Positions 25,440 through 34,973 of a stretch of DNA of 64,000 nt are shown here, piece after piece (the first letter of the stretch is position 1; the number at the start of each line of letters is the position of its first letter). The stretch comes from Bradyrhizobium sp. Ai1a-2 (GTDB taxonomy: Bacteria; Pseudomonadota; Alphaproteobacteria; Rhizobiales; Xanthobacteraceae). The translations under genes and the position numbers were made by a program. Location of the stretch: assembly GCF_000426245.1 (NCBI RefSeq), contig NZ_AUEZ01000031.1, positions 1-64,000 of the forward strand, written 5' to 3'. The notes beneath the pieces are model-generated. The model did not search any database. It was not told where the DNA came from and saw only the letters and a program-made list of their open reading frames with translations.

Positions 25440-26801
25440 ATGGTGCAGAACGTTATCGGGGGCTCCGAACAAGTCGTGCATGATCTCGAGGCCCAAATGC
25501 AGGGCCGGGTCACCGGGCGAGGGGACGAAGGCTACGAGAGCGCCCGAAAGGTATGGAACGGCGCGGTGGATCACTACCCGATAGCGATTGCCTTCTGCAA
25601 AAGCGCGGAAGACGTCCAGGTCGCCGTGCGAACAGCGCGTGCCCATAACATGCCAGTATCGGTTCGCGGCCGTGGACACGACGGTGCCGGGCGTTCGGTC
25701 CGGTCGGACGCGCTCGTCATCGACCTGTCTCTGATGGACCACGTCCACATCGACGATCAAATCGCGACCGTTGCCGGCGGCGCCACCGCCGCCAAAGTTA
25801 TCGCCGCTGCCACCGCGCGCAACCTCATGGCCGTGACGGGCTGGAATGGTGTGCCGGGAATGACCGGACTGACGACCGCCGGCGGTTATGGTCCTCTGAT
25901 TGCGAGCCACGGTCTGGCCTTGGATAGCCTGTGTGGCGCCGAACTTGTCCTCGCCGACGGGCAACGCCTCACCGTCGATCAGAACAAAAACCCGGATCTG
26001 CTTTGGGCCCTCAAGGGCGGCGGAGGCAATTTCGGCGTGGTCACGTCGATGAAAGTCCGCTTGCACCCCGCTCGCCCGGTTCTGGGCGGCATGATTTTGT
26101 TTCCATGGGGAGAGGCTGAGACAGTGCTGGGCCGGTTCGCCAAGGCAATAGGATCTGCCAGCAACAATCTCTCCGTCGTCATCGGAATCATTTCCCTGCC
26201 GGACGGCAGCCCGGCTCTATTCCTGGCGCCAGCGTGGACCGGCGAGTTGTCCGACGGCGAAATCGCAATGGAGGTCCTGAAGCGCTGCGGTAAGCCGATG
26301 CACGTACAGATCGCTTCAATGAGCTATCAGGAGTTAATTCAGAGCTTTGATGCGCGTGTGGCGAATGACAAGCACTATGCGCTCGAGACCCGCTGGATGC
26401 CGGCACTCAATCCAGAGGCGATTTCTGCCCTGATTGAAGGTGGCGCCAGTCGAACGTCGCCGTTCTCGACCATCATCCTTCAACATTTCCGCGGCCTTCC
26501 CACGCAATTCGCCCCGGACAGCACCGCCTTTGGACTGCGACGTGAACATGTCTTGGTTGAGATCATAGCGGGTTGGGATCCCACTGCTGGCGATAACGGC
26601 TCTGTCCACAAACGCTGGGCGCGCGATCTTTGCCAGACATTGGCTCCAATGTCATTGCCTGGCGGCTATCCCAACCTTCTGGGACCGCATGCTCAGGACC
26701 AAATCGCTCACGCTTACGGGAATAACATTACGAGACTTCAGGCCGTGAAGCGCTGGTTCGACCCGAATGGTTTGTTCTCGGCGACGCCACTTTCCCTCTG
26801 A
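25440..26801 (+). CDS. Berberine-bridge-type FAD-linked oxidoreductase
   Basis: Encodes 453 residues. The PCMH FAD domain is clear: PVSVRGRGHDGAGRSVRSD contains His80, which usually binds FAD covalently, followed by GATAAKVIAAATARNLMAV and GLTTAGGYGPLIASHGLALD. The C-terminal BBE motif is YGNNITRLQAVKRWFDPNGL. The second cysteine linkage of some family members is not apparent. Such enzymes oxidise sugars, alkaloids or other secondary metabolites with oxygen. The start could instead be the ATG at 25413. It precedes a P450 and a GMC enzyme on the same strand, suggesting a shared oxidative pathway. Confidence 0.85.
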   Translation: MVQNVIGGSEQVVHDLEAQMQGRVTGRGDEGYESARKVWNGAVDHYPIAIAFCKSAEDVQVAVRTARAHNMPVSVRGRGHDGAGRSVRSDALVIDLSLMDHVHIDDQIATVAGGATAAKVIAAATARNLMAVTGWNGVPGMTGLTTAGGYGPLIASHGLALDSLCGAELVLADGQRLTVDQNKNPDLLWALKGGGGNFGVVTSMKVRLHPARPVLGGMILFPWGEAETVLGRFAKAIGSASNNLSVVIGIISLPDGSPALFLAPAWTGELSDGEIAMEVLKRCGKPMHVQIASMSYQELIQSFDARVANDKHYALETRWMPALNPEAISALIEGGASRTSPFSTIILQHFRGLPTQFAPDSTAFGLRREHVLVEIIAGWDPTAGDNGSVHKRWARDLCQTLAPMSLPGGYPNLLGPHAQDQIAHAYGNNITRLQAVKRWFDPNGLFSATPLSL

Positions 26802-26921
26802 TCATGCCGACAACACTTATCCTGCGCCGAAGGCGGGCCCAGAGGGCGACGAAATCGAAGAGAGCTATCGGGCTCACGCCGGGTGTTCACGAGCGAACAC
26901 TCGAACAACGGAGATTGTGCG

Positions 26922-28163
26922 ATGACGATGGATAATCTTGCGGAGACGGGGGCCACGAGCCTTCATGGTTCAGCGCTTCCAGTGCTCACCGTCAAACAAC
27001 TGGAGGCAGATCCACACGGCGTCTTCCGCCAGTATCGCAGGGATCACGCTGTCGTGTTGCACGAGACCGGCGGATATTTCATCCTGCGTTTTTCCGATCT
27101 CGACCGCCTGGGCAGAGATCCGCGAGTCGGCCCAAGCGGAACGAGCTTTCCGGAGTCACTGGGCATCAGCAGCGGTGCAATATTCGATCTCTTCGAATAC
27201 AGCATGATCATGGCCGATGGCGATGTCCATCGGCGGCGGCGGGCACCATTATCGCGACAATTCGCCGCCCGCGCGATCAACGAGATGCGACAAAGCATCC
27301 GCCGCACAGCGGACGACCTCATCGACGGCTGGTACGGAGATGGCGAGGTCGACTTCATCGGCGAGTTTGCGGCTAAACTGCCTGCTCGCATCATTGCTGA
27401 TCTGTTGGGGCTTCCGCGCGAGGACATTCCGGAATTTACGCGGCTGGTCTATGTCGTGACGAAGATCTTCAGTTTCGGACTGTACCTGGACGAGATCGGA
27501 AAGATCGAGAAAGCGGCGCAGCAGCTGCATGACTATGTGGAAACGGCTGTTGATCAGCATCACCACAGACCACGTGAAGATTTTCTGTCGGCGTTCCTGG
27601 CTGCGGCCGCCGAAGCGGGCGAATTGTCGCCGCAAGAGATACTCTACCAGATAATGCCGCTAATCATCGGCGGCACCGACACGACCAGGGTCGCGCTCGC
27701 AACCCAACTTGCGCTTTTGCTCCAGCATCGCGAGCAGTGGGCGGCGGTCTGTGACGCGCCTTCACTGGTCCCGGCCGCGGTCACGGAGGCGATGCGCTTT
27801 GAGCCTACCGGCGCATCGACGGTGAGAGTTACCCGCGAGAATGTTGACGTCGACGGGACCGTTATACCCGCTGGCCAACTTGTCACGCTTTCGATGATGT
27901 CCGCGATGCGGGACGAAGCCACCTACCACCGTCCGGACATATTCGACATCCGTCGCACCGACCAGCCGCGGCTGCATCCGATCTTTGGCTTTGGCGCGCA
28001 CCGGTGCATCGGCGAGGCGCTTGCACGCGTCGAGCTGGAGGAAAGCCTGAGTGCAATTACCGCCCGTATCCCGCAGCTCCAGCTGGATACGCCGCCGAAG
28101 ATCACGGGCCATATGGGAGTCCGTCGCATCGATGCTGCCATGCGAGTCTCCTGGAAGCCGTGA
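26922..28163 (+). CDS. Cytochrome P450
   Basis: Encodes 413 residues. The I-helix oxygen-activating motif is IIGGTDTTR, the ExxR motif is EAMR, and the heme-binding loop FGFGAHRCIGEALAR carries the ligand Cys362. Length and lack of a membrane anchor fit a soluble class I bacterial P450, which needs a ferredoxin and reductase; neither is encoded nearby. CGGAG precedes the ATG at 26922. It lies between the BBE-type flavoprotein and a GMC oxidoreductase, so it probably hydroxylates the compound they oxidise further. The substrate cannot be told from sequence. Confidence 0.9.
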   Translation: MTMDNLAETGATSLHGSALPVLTVKQLEADPHGVFRQYRRDHAVVLHETGGYFILRFSDLDRLGRDPRVGPSGTSFPESLGISSGAIFDLFEYSMIMADGDVHRRRRAPLSRQFAARAINEMRQSIRRTADDLIDGWYGDGEVDFIGEFAAKLPARIIADLLGLPREDIPEFTRLVYVVTKIFSFGLYLDEIGKIEKAAQQLHDYVETAVDQHHHRPREDFLSAFLAAAAEAGELSPQEILYQIMPLIIGGTDTTRVALATQLALLLQHREQWAAVCDAPSLVPAAVTEAMRFEPTGASTVRVTRENVDVDGTVIPAGQLVTLSMMSAMRDEATYHRPDIFDIRRTDQPRLHPIFGFGAHRCIGEALARVELEESLSAITARIPQLQLDTPPKITGHMGVRRIDAAMRVSWKP

Positions 28164-28224
28164 CATCGCCCGGCGCGGGGCGAGCGCAAAGCCATCCAAC
28201 TGGCAAGGTCGGAACGAGATTGGA

Positions 28225-29922
28225 ATGGATAGCCTGCATTTCGACGATGTGATCGTCGGCGGTGGGTCGGCGGGTTGCGTGCTCGCCAACCGGCTCTCGG
28301 CAGACGGACGGCGGCGTGTTCTCCTGATCGAAGCCGGGATGGATATGCCGCCGGAGGGGATGCCGCCCGAGATTCTCGACAGCTATCCGATGCCGCTGTT
28401 CTTCGGTGACAAATACATCTGGCCGGGCCTGTCGGCGGGGGCCGGTCGCAATGCCGAGGGCAAGCCGATCGTTCGCTCCTACGAGCAGGGACGGGTGATG
28501 GGAGGCGGCTCGAGCATCAACGTGCAGTCAGCCAATCGCGGCCTGCCGCGCGACTATGATGAGTGGCGCGATCTTGGCGCACGCGGATGGGGCTGGGAGG
28601 ATGTCCTTCCATATTTCCGCAAGCTGGAGACCGATCTCGATTTCGATGGTCCGCTGCACGGCCGCAGCGGCCCGATCCCGATCCGTCGCATCGCACGTGG
28701 GGCGATGCCGGAATTCGGCAGGGCGGTGGGCGAGGCATTGTCGGTAACCGGCCTGCCGTTCATGAGAGATCAGAATGCGGAGTTCGAAGACGGCATCTAT
28801 CCGCCGGCGTTCTCCAACCGTGACGACCGGCGCGTCTCTACCGCGGCTGCCTATCTCGACGCAGCGACGCGCCGGCGACGGAACCTGACCATCTGGACTG
28901 GCAGCAAAGTCGAGCAGCTCAAGGTCGAAGGCCACCGGGCGACGGGCATCGTGGTCGCCCGTTGGGGGCGCAATGTCGTGGTCGGTGCGGAGCGCGTCAT
29001 CCTCGCGGCGGGGGCATTGCAGTCCCCGGCCATCCTGATGAGGGCGGGAATAGGCCCGGCGACATCGCTGCGCGCCCTCGATATTGCCGTGAATATCGAT
29101 AGCCCTGGCGTCGGCAGCAATCTTCGCGATCATCCGGCACTGACCTTCTGCCAGTACCTGCCGCGCCGACTGCGGTTGCCGTTGTCGTGGCGACGCCCCA
29201 ACTTCGCGGCCTTGCGCTTCTCGTCGGGCTATCAGGGCTGCGATGCCTCGGACATGTACATCACGGCCTCGGCCCGCGGCGGCTGGCATGCGCTTGGGGC
29301 GCGACTTGGTCTTTACTTCCTCTGGTGCAATCGCCCGTACTCGAGCGGCACCGTCACATTGGCTACGCGCGATCCGAAAGCTTATCCAGTCGTCGATTTC
29401 AATCTGCTGTCCGATCGCCGCGATCTTGAAAGGTTGATCTCGGCGGTAAGGCTGCTCGCCAAGCTCGTTATTCATCCTGCGCTCAATCCAGAACCCGGTG
29501 ATTTCTTTCCGGCCTCCTATTCCCCGCGCATCAAGGGGGTGAGCGGGTTCAACACCAAAAATCGGGTCATAGCGTCTGTCCTGGGATCGATGCTGGATGT
29601 TCCCGCTGGAATCAGACGGTTGTTCATCCGGCTGGTCCTGCTGAACGGGACGGCGTTCGAGGCGACACTCGCGGACGATCGCGCGCTTGAAAACTTCGTG
29701 AAACAGAGCGTATTCGGCGTCTGGCATCCGGTCGGAACGTGCCGCATGGGCGACCCTGCCGACCGGATGGCGGTGGTCGACCCCGAGGGGAAGGTGATCG
29801 GCAGCGACAATATCCATGTGGCGGACGCCTCGATCATGCCGCGGCTGCCGACCGCGAATACCAATGTTCCCGTGATCATGGCGGCCGAAAAGATCAGCGA
29901 TGCGCTGCTGCGGCATCACTGA
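28225..29922 (+). CDS. GMC-family FAD oxidoreductase
   Basis: Encodes 565 residues from the ATG at 28225 (GGAACGAGA upstream). FAD binding: DDVIVGGGSAGCVLANRL; second signature: GRVMGGGSSINVQSANRG; C-terminal active site: WHPVGTCRMGDP with catalytic His, and an Asn in TANTNVPVIMAAE. It is about 60 residues longer than the GMC enzyme at 15.7 kb and not a recent duplicate of it. It would oxidise an alcohol, perhaps the P450 product. The 61-base gap after the P450 gene fits one operon. Confidence 0.85.
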   Translation: MDSLHFDDVIVGGGSAGCVLANRLSADGRRRVLLIEAGMDMPPEGMPPEILDSYPMPLFFGDKYIWPGLSAGAGRNAEGKPIVRSYEQGRVMGGGSSINVQSANRGLPRDYDEWRDLGARGWGWEDVLPYFRKLETDLDFDGPLHGRSGPIPIRRIARGAMPEFGRAVGEALSVTGLPFMRDQNAEFEDGIYPPAFSNRDDRRVSTAAAYLDAATRRRRNLTIWTGSKVEQLKVEGHRATGIVVARWGRNVVVGAERVILAAGALQSPAILMRAGIGPATSLRALDIAVNIDSPGVGSNLRDHPALTFCQYLPRRLRLPLSWRRPNFAALRFSSGYQGCDASDMYITASARGGWHALGARLGLYFLWCNRPYSSGTVTLATRDPKAYPVVDFNLLSDRRDLERLISAVRLLAKLVIHPALNPEPGDFFPASYSPRIKGVSGFNTKNRVIASVLGSMLDVPAGIRRLFIRLVLLNGTAFEATLADDRALENFVKQSVFGVWHPVGTCRMGDPADRMAVVDPEGKVIGSDNIHVADASIMPRLPTANTNVPVIMAAEKISDALLRHH

Positions 29923-30617
29923 TACAGCATTGGATGGTACCGAGTTGTCCCGCGGATTCATTGCCGACGCTCGGGCCACGAATTGCCGGAGCGGCGATCC
30001 CGGTCAGACTTGCGTCGTCGCTGACCTTGTCGCGCCAATGAGGTACTTCGGCCCTGGCTGACGCCTTGCGAGTGCTTTTCGTCGTCGGTCGCGACGATGC
30101 CGTCGCGGGTTCAGCAAGCCGGGATCACTTCCAGTTCGACATTTGAAGGCACGTCAGGAGACTGACATAACTGGGCGTGCCGCCGACGCTCTCCTGCGAT
30201 GCGCAACTCGTCCGTATCGCGGGAGCAAATTTCGGCCACTGGCTCTGCAACTGCTGACGCGCGTTCTGCTCGTCGCTCACAATGATGTGGCTTCAGCCGC
30301 GCCATGCTGAGCTGTGTTCGCTCATAACCATCATGACCTCGCAGGGTCGATGGATCGGCGAAGCACGAAGGCTACCGCCTTGGATTTTGCGGCCATCGAT
30401 CTGTGCCGCTATGCAAAATCGGCAAGAGCAGCAAGTATTTACCTCCGGGAAATTGTGGCACGGAAGGCACAGTCTCTTGCTAAGGATGCACAAGTCGGAA
30501 AAGCACCGATCACGTGCAGATGCGCTGTGATAATGTTTGCGTGCTTCCGGTCCCTCGCACGCCGGATCGTTCTTGGGCCGTGACGGGAGAGCCGCGGAGG
30601 AGAGGGGGGATTGGCGG
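29923..30617. other. Gap with no recognisable gene
   Basis: Frames on both strands overlap and lack recognisable content; a possible 89-codon frame at 30314-30583 overlaps an equally open frame on the other strand. The right end must hold the SphA-like gene's promoter, but no clear -35/-10 pair stands out. Confidence 0.35.
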
Positions 30618-31700
30618 ATGAAGGGCGCGAAATCGATATCGACGGCTGGTCTTATCTGGCGGTTGAGCGCGGCAGCAGTTGCCGGTTTACTCGTGCTCCC
30701 CGATCGGGCAGCGCGCGCCGACGAAGGCGGCATCAGCTTTTGGATACCCGGATTCTTCGGTAGCCTCGCGGCTACCCCCCAACAGCCGGGTTGGTCGATA
30801 AGTTCGATCTACTATCGCACCCAGGTTTCCGCCGGCGGAAACGTGGCGCGGGCACGGGAAATCACGATCGGTCGCATACCCACAAATCTGACGGCCAACT
30901 TGGACGCCAGGGTCAATGCAACCGCCAATCTGGGCTTGGTGGCCCCTTCTTACGTTTTTGAGACACCTGTGCTGGGTGCGCAGGCCTCCGCCACCCTGTT
31001 AGGACTTTACGGCAACAACTCGACATCACTGGCGGGACAGCTCACAGGAACGCTGACAACGCCGGGCGGCGCGTTTCCGTTCTCGCGGTTCGATAGCATC
31101 GATAGCTCGCTCACCGCATTTGGCGATCTGATCCCGATTTTCCAGTTGAAGTGGAATTCCGGCGTCCACAACTACATGACCTACATCACCGGGGACGTCC
31201 CGGTCGGCGCCTACGAGTCATCCCGCCTTGCAAATCTGGGAATCGGGCACTGGGCGATCGACGCCGGCGGCGGCTACACCTATTTCGACCCGAAGACCGG
31301 GCATGAAGCTTCGGCGGTGCTCGGATTCACCTACAACTTCATAAACCCTGCCACTCAATATCAGAGTGGCGTCGACATGCACCTCGACTGGGGTGTGTCG
31401 CAATTCCTGACCAAGCAGTGGCAGGTCGGCCTCGTGGGTTACCTCTACCAGCAGGTCGGCTGTGACAGCGGCTCCGGCAATCGCGTCGGCTGCTTCCAGT
31501 CGCGGGTGGTCGGCGTCGGCCCGCAGCTCGGCTACATTTTCCCGGTCGGAGACATGCAGGGATATCTAAACCTGAAAGCCTATGGCGAATTTGCCAATGA
31601 AAATAGGCCGGCGGGCTGGAACATCTGGCTGACTTTCAACCTCTCTCCCGCAGCGCCAACGCCGCCTACGTCGACCAGGCCCATAGTCAGGAAGTATTAG
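30618..31700 (+). CDS. SphA-like outer-membrane protein (phenol-degradation MetA family)
   Basis: Encodes 360 residues. A signal peptide (LSAAAVAGLLVLPDRAARA) is followed by DEGGISFWIPGFFGSLAATP and alternating beta-strand sequence with aromatic girdles, ending in WNIWLTFNLS. This is the pattern of the Phenol_MetA_deg/SphA family, proposed outer-membrane channels or sensors for hydrophobic carbon sources. GAGGGGGG precedes the ATG at 30618. It follows the P450/GMC set on the same strand and converges with the octaheme cytochrome gene, so it could serve either. The family assignment is firm; the transported compound is unknown. Confidence 0.82.
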   Translation: MKGAKSISTAGLIWRLSAAAVAGLLVLPDRAARADEGGISFWIPGFFGSLAATPQQPGWSISSIYYRTQVSAGGNVARAREITIGRIPTNLTANLDARVNATANLGLVAPSYVFETPVLGAQASATLLGLYGNNSTSLAGQLTGTLTTPGGAFPFSRFDSIDSSLTAFGDLIPIFQLKWNSGVHNYMTYITGDVPVGAYESSRLANLGIGHWAIDAGGGYTYFDPKTGHEASAVLGFTYNFINPATQYQSGVDMHLDWGVSQFLTKQWQVGLVGYLYQQVGCDSGSGNRVGCFQSRVVGVGPQLGYIFPVGDMQGYLNLKAYGEFANENRPAGWNIWLTFNLSPAAPTPPTSTRPIVRKY

Positions 31701-31766
31701 CGCCCGGTCCCCGCCCATCACAGGCGCGTCGTCTGCCAGAGATCGCCGCGGTCTTCGTCGGTGACA

Positions 31767-34145
31767 TCACTTCAAGCGTGAGCGGAGATCGTCGGTGAGG
31801 CGGGTCACTTCACGGTCATTCGGGAGAAGGCGAGAGAGCCGCTCGGCGTATTCGAGGGCGGCGCCGATGTTACCGGAATCGCGGTTGAACGTGACGAGGG
31901 CAGACAGCGAGTCGCGATCGTCCGGATGCCGAGCCAGGTTCGCCTTCAGGACCTCAATCGATTCACCGATGCGGCCTGATGAATGCAGCGCCACGGCGTA
32001 GACATAGGCGTAGCGCGCCCGGTCGGGCTCGAGCTCGCTGGCTGCGCGGAATTCGTCGAGCCCATCGTTCGGCCGCTTCAGCCGGATGAGGCTGAGCCCG
32101 AGCGCATGGCGCAAGCCGGCGTCCTGGCGCGAAGACGCGATTGCTGTTCTGAGAACGCTTTCTCCGTCGCCGTCCCGGCCAAGCTGCCGATAGAGGTCCG
32201 CCAGATTGATCGCGGCCGGCGCATATTGCGGGCTGAGCCGCAGGGCCGCCTTGTATTCGCTCTCTGCGTCGGCTGTCAGTCGGCGCCGCGCATAGAAGTT
32301 TCCAAGCGTCGAGCGGGCTTCGGGGCGGTCCGCGTTGAGACGTTGCGCCGCAATGAACTCGGCTGCCGCCCGTTCGAAGGCTTCGCGGTCTGCCGCGGGT
32401 TGTGTCGCGGTCGGAACGGCGGCCAAGATCGACGCCGCCCTGATACGTACGCCGCGGCTTGGGTCGGAAAGAAGCGGTGAAACCAGCGGCCAGATCCGAT
32501 CGCCTGGAAGGCCGTCGAGCATGTCAAGCGCTGCGACCCGCACCATCGGGTCGGGATCGGCCAATCCCTTGCGTGCAAGGTCGATGTTCGCGGGCGAGAC
32601 CCGCGCATGAAGTTCGCTAAGCGCGCTCGCACGCGCGATTGCCGGCGCGGTGGGACTGGCCGCCACCACGGCCAGCAATGCGGCAGCGTCGGCGCGATCG
32701 GTCCAGGACGCCTGGAAGGCCTCGGCGTAATTCTGAAAACCTTTTCGGACCGGCCCGTGCCAGCGCTCGATCGCATCGGCCGCCCATTGCGCCGGTTTGT
32801 CGGTATGACAATTGTTGCACGCATTCGGGGTACCAAGCTTCACCGAGAGATCCGGCCTTGGAATTCGAAGGCTGTGGTCGTGCCGCTTGTCCACCACCAT
32901 GTAGGTGCTGACCGGCATGTGGCATGATGCGCACGTCACGGCCGGCGTCACGCCTTCGTGGCGACTGTGTGAGGCGACTTCATATTTGTCGGAAGCGTGG
33001 CATTGCAGGCAAACACCATCGCCCTGGGCGCGGAGCTTGGCCGAATGGGGTTCGTGGCAATCGCTGCAGGTCACGCCGGCCGCGAACATCTTGCTCTGCT
33101 TGAACGGGCCGTAATTGTACACTTCATCAAGCATCTCGCCATCCGCGTGATAAAGCCCGCGGGCAAGGAGAGAGACGGCGTGGGTGTCGGACAAGGGTTG
33201 CCCCGGCGTCCAATCCTCCGAAAATTCACCGCGTCGGGCATGGCACAGCCCGCAGGTCTCGACCTCCCTGCGAGTCACGGCAGGGGCGATGCTGCGTTGC
33301 GGGTTGCCGGTCTTCGGATCGGGGTGCCAAGTGATGCCGTCGCGCTCGTTCAGTAAGACAGCCAGCCCTTTGCGCGGGTCATCGTCTTTTCCAAACCAAT
33401 TCCGCTGGCTGTGAGCCCAATTGACATGCCGCGAGCCCTTGCCGTGGCATGCCTCGCAGCCGACGCTGATCTCCATCCAGATCGTGCGGAAACGGTCATC
33501 AGTCGCGTCGTAGTTCTTCCGCACGCCGGTCGAATGGCACTCCGCGCACATGAAATTCCAGTTCTGATTGAGCTTGGTCCAGTGCAGCACATCGTCGTGC
33601 TTGATCTCCTCGTTGGGATAGAGGTGAAACCAGCGTTGACCGCCTTTGTCCTTCGGCCGGGTATCCCAAGCGATCGACAGCGCCTGCAGACGGCCATCCG
33701 GGAATTCGATCAGATATTGCTGGAGCGGATCAATGCCGAAGGTGTATTTGACCTCGAAGCTCACAAGCCTGCCGTCAGGACCGTCGGTTTCGACGAAGAA
33801 TTTGTTGTCCTTCTTGAAGAACCGCGAATGGACGCCGAAATAGTCGAAACCGGAATCATCGAAATTCCCAAGCACCGTAGCCGCCGTGGCGTGCTGCATG
33901 GCATGCTTGTGCTGCGACTCCTTCCACAACGCGGTTTCGGCCTGGTGGCAGCCGGCGCAGGCTTCGCTGCCGACAAAGGTGAGGGCGGAGGCAGCCTTGC
34001 TTGAACTAAAAATTGTTGGCGGGATGAAACCGCCGTTGACGGCCAACAGGAGTGCAGGCCCACCCAATGCGAGGGCTACGATCGCAACCCACGTGGCGGT
34101 GCGTACCAGTGGCCTCTTATCTGCTCCGTTCTCGCTGCGCGCCAC
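31767..34145 (-). CDS. Membrane-anchored octaheme cytochrome c with HEAT-like and TPR regions
   Basis: Encodes 792 residues. One N-terminal membrane segment (ATWVAIVALALGGPALLLAV) tethers a periplasmic protein. Eight CxxCH sites follow: CAGCH, CAECH, CEACH, CGLCH, CSDCH, CLQCH, CASCH and CNNCH, all before about residue 450. A HEAT-like stretch (GLADPDPMVRVAALDMLDGL) and four or more TPR units (for example AESEYKAALRLSPQYAPAAI) fill the rest. Multiheme proteins of this kind carry electrons, and the repeat tail suggests docking to partners. It is last in a probable minus-strand operon with sulfatases, an HAD hydrolase and an unknown exported protein. The electron donor is not known. Confidence 0.88.
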   Translation of the reverse strand: MARSENGADKRPLVRTATWVAIVALALGGPALLLAVNGGFIPPTIFSSSKAASALTFVGSEACAGCHQAETALWKESQHKHAMQHATAATVLGNFDDSGFDYFGVHSRFFKKDNKFFVETDGPDGRLVSFEVKYTFGIDPLQQYLIEFPDGRLQALSIAWDTRPKDKGGQRWFHLYPNEEIKHDDVLHWTKLNQNWNFMCAECHSTGVRKNYDATDDRFRTIWMEISVGCEACHGKGSRHVNWAHSQRNWFGKDDDPRKGLAVLLNERDGITWHPDPKTGNPQRSIAPAVTRREVETCGLCHARRGEFSEDWTPGQPLSDTHAVSLLARGLYHADGEMLDEVYNYGPFKQSKMFAAGVTCSDCHEPHSAKLRAQGDGVCLQCHASDKYEVASHSRHEGVTPAVTCASCHMPVSTYMVVDKRHDHSLRIPRPDLSVKLGTPNACNNCHTDKPAQWAADAIERWHGPVRKGFQNYAEAFQASWTDRADAAALLAVVAASPTAPAIARASALSELHARVSPANIDLARKGLADPDPMVRVAALDMLDGLPGDRIWPLVSPLLSDPSRGVRIRAASILAAVPTATQPAADREAFERAAAEFIAAQRLNADRPEARSTLGNFYARRRLTADAESEYKAALRLSPQYAPAAINLADLYRQLGRDGDGESVLRTAIASSRQDAGLRHALGLSLIRLKRPNDGLDEFRAASELEPDRARYAYVYAVALHSSGRIGESIEVLKANLARHPDDRDSLSALVTFNRDSGNIGAALEYAERLSRLLPNDREVTRLTDDLRSRLK

Positions 34146-34364
34146 GAATTGTCACCCGCTACAGGCCTAAGGACGAGTTCCAGCAAATCCTCGGGTGCTG
34201 TCTCACGCTATGCAGATTCGGCAAAACGTCTGTCGCGGCCAGGGCATTATCGAGTAGGCACGTTCGCGGCTACCACGCTCGCCTGCGAGTGGGCAGTCGC
34301 AGTGCCTCACTGCTCCCTGAAGTCTCTGGGAGAATGATCTCGAACTGACTTGTCGAACAACCGC

Positions 34365-34922
34365 CTACTTCCCTGCTGCACGCGTCAGGATAGCTGCCAT
34401 TAATTGGGCCATCGTCTGATTGGAGACGACAGCCTGCTTCTTCAGCTCCCGATAGACGTCTGGAGGGAGAGGAACATTGGCGATGATCAGCGTTCCCGCA
34501 GGCATCATGTTCGCCGCGATCTGCCGTTCGAGGATGCTTTCGAACTGGCGCATGCGGCCCCATTTTTCCGTCGCGGCGAGTCCGGACTTGCGGGCCACGA
34601 CACGACAATAGGCGGCGATCAGGACGTTCTGGACATCAGACCAGGATATATTGGGGTTGGCGATCTGCAGTCTGTTGATCGCTTCGTTGATCTCGTTGGC
34701 GAGGTCGACGCGGTTGTCGGTCGTGAATAGCCCGCCACCGGAAGCATCGCCGATGAGATCGGGAACCGATCCTGAGCCGATTTCTGGACAATCGAGCGTG
34801 TCCGCGCCGTAGCTCTGCCCCGTCGAGCAATAGAGGAGCATGAACAGGGCAAGCAAGAACCCGATGCGCGGGCGCATCAATAGAGCGGCAGTGGATAGAC
34901 AGGGATTTGCAATCGAGGCCAC
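34365..34922 (-). CDS. Exported protein of unknown family
   Basis: Encodes 185 residues from a GTG at 34922. AGGAGG sits five bases before this codon, which decides the start over the ATG at 34877. A hydrophobic signal (IGFLLALFMLLYCSTGQSYG) is followed by a mature protein opening DTLDCPEIGSGSVPDLIG. It is rich in helices and contains two cysteines that could pair (LDCP and AAYCRV). No domain was recognised. It lies 51 bases downstream of the secreted HAD gene and upstream of the octaheme cytochrome, so it probably belongs to the same periplasmic module. Confidence 0.7.
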   Translation of the reverse strand: MASIANPCLSTAALLMRPRIGFLLALFMLLYCSTGQSYGADTLDCPEIGSGSVPDLIGDASGGGLFTTDNRVDLANEINEAINRLQIANPNISWSDVQNVLIAAYCRVVARKSGLAATEKWGRMRQFESILERQIAANMMPAGTLIIANVPLPPDVYRELKKQAVVSNQTMAQLMAAILTRAAGK

Positions 34923-34973
34923 GGTCGCCTCCTATTTGCTGGAACGATGTCAATCCGCGCGGCAGATTTGGTG

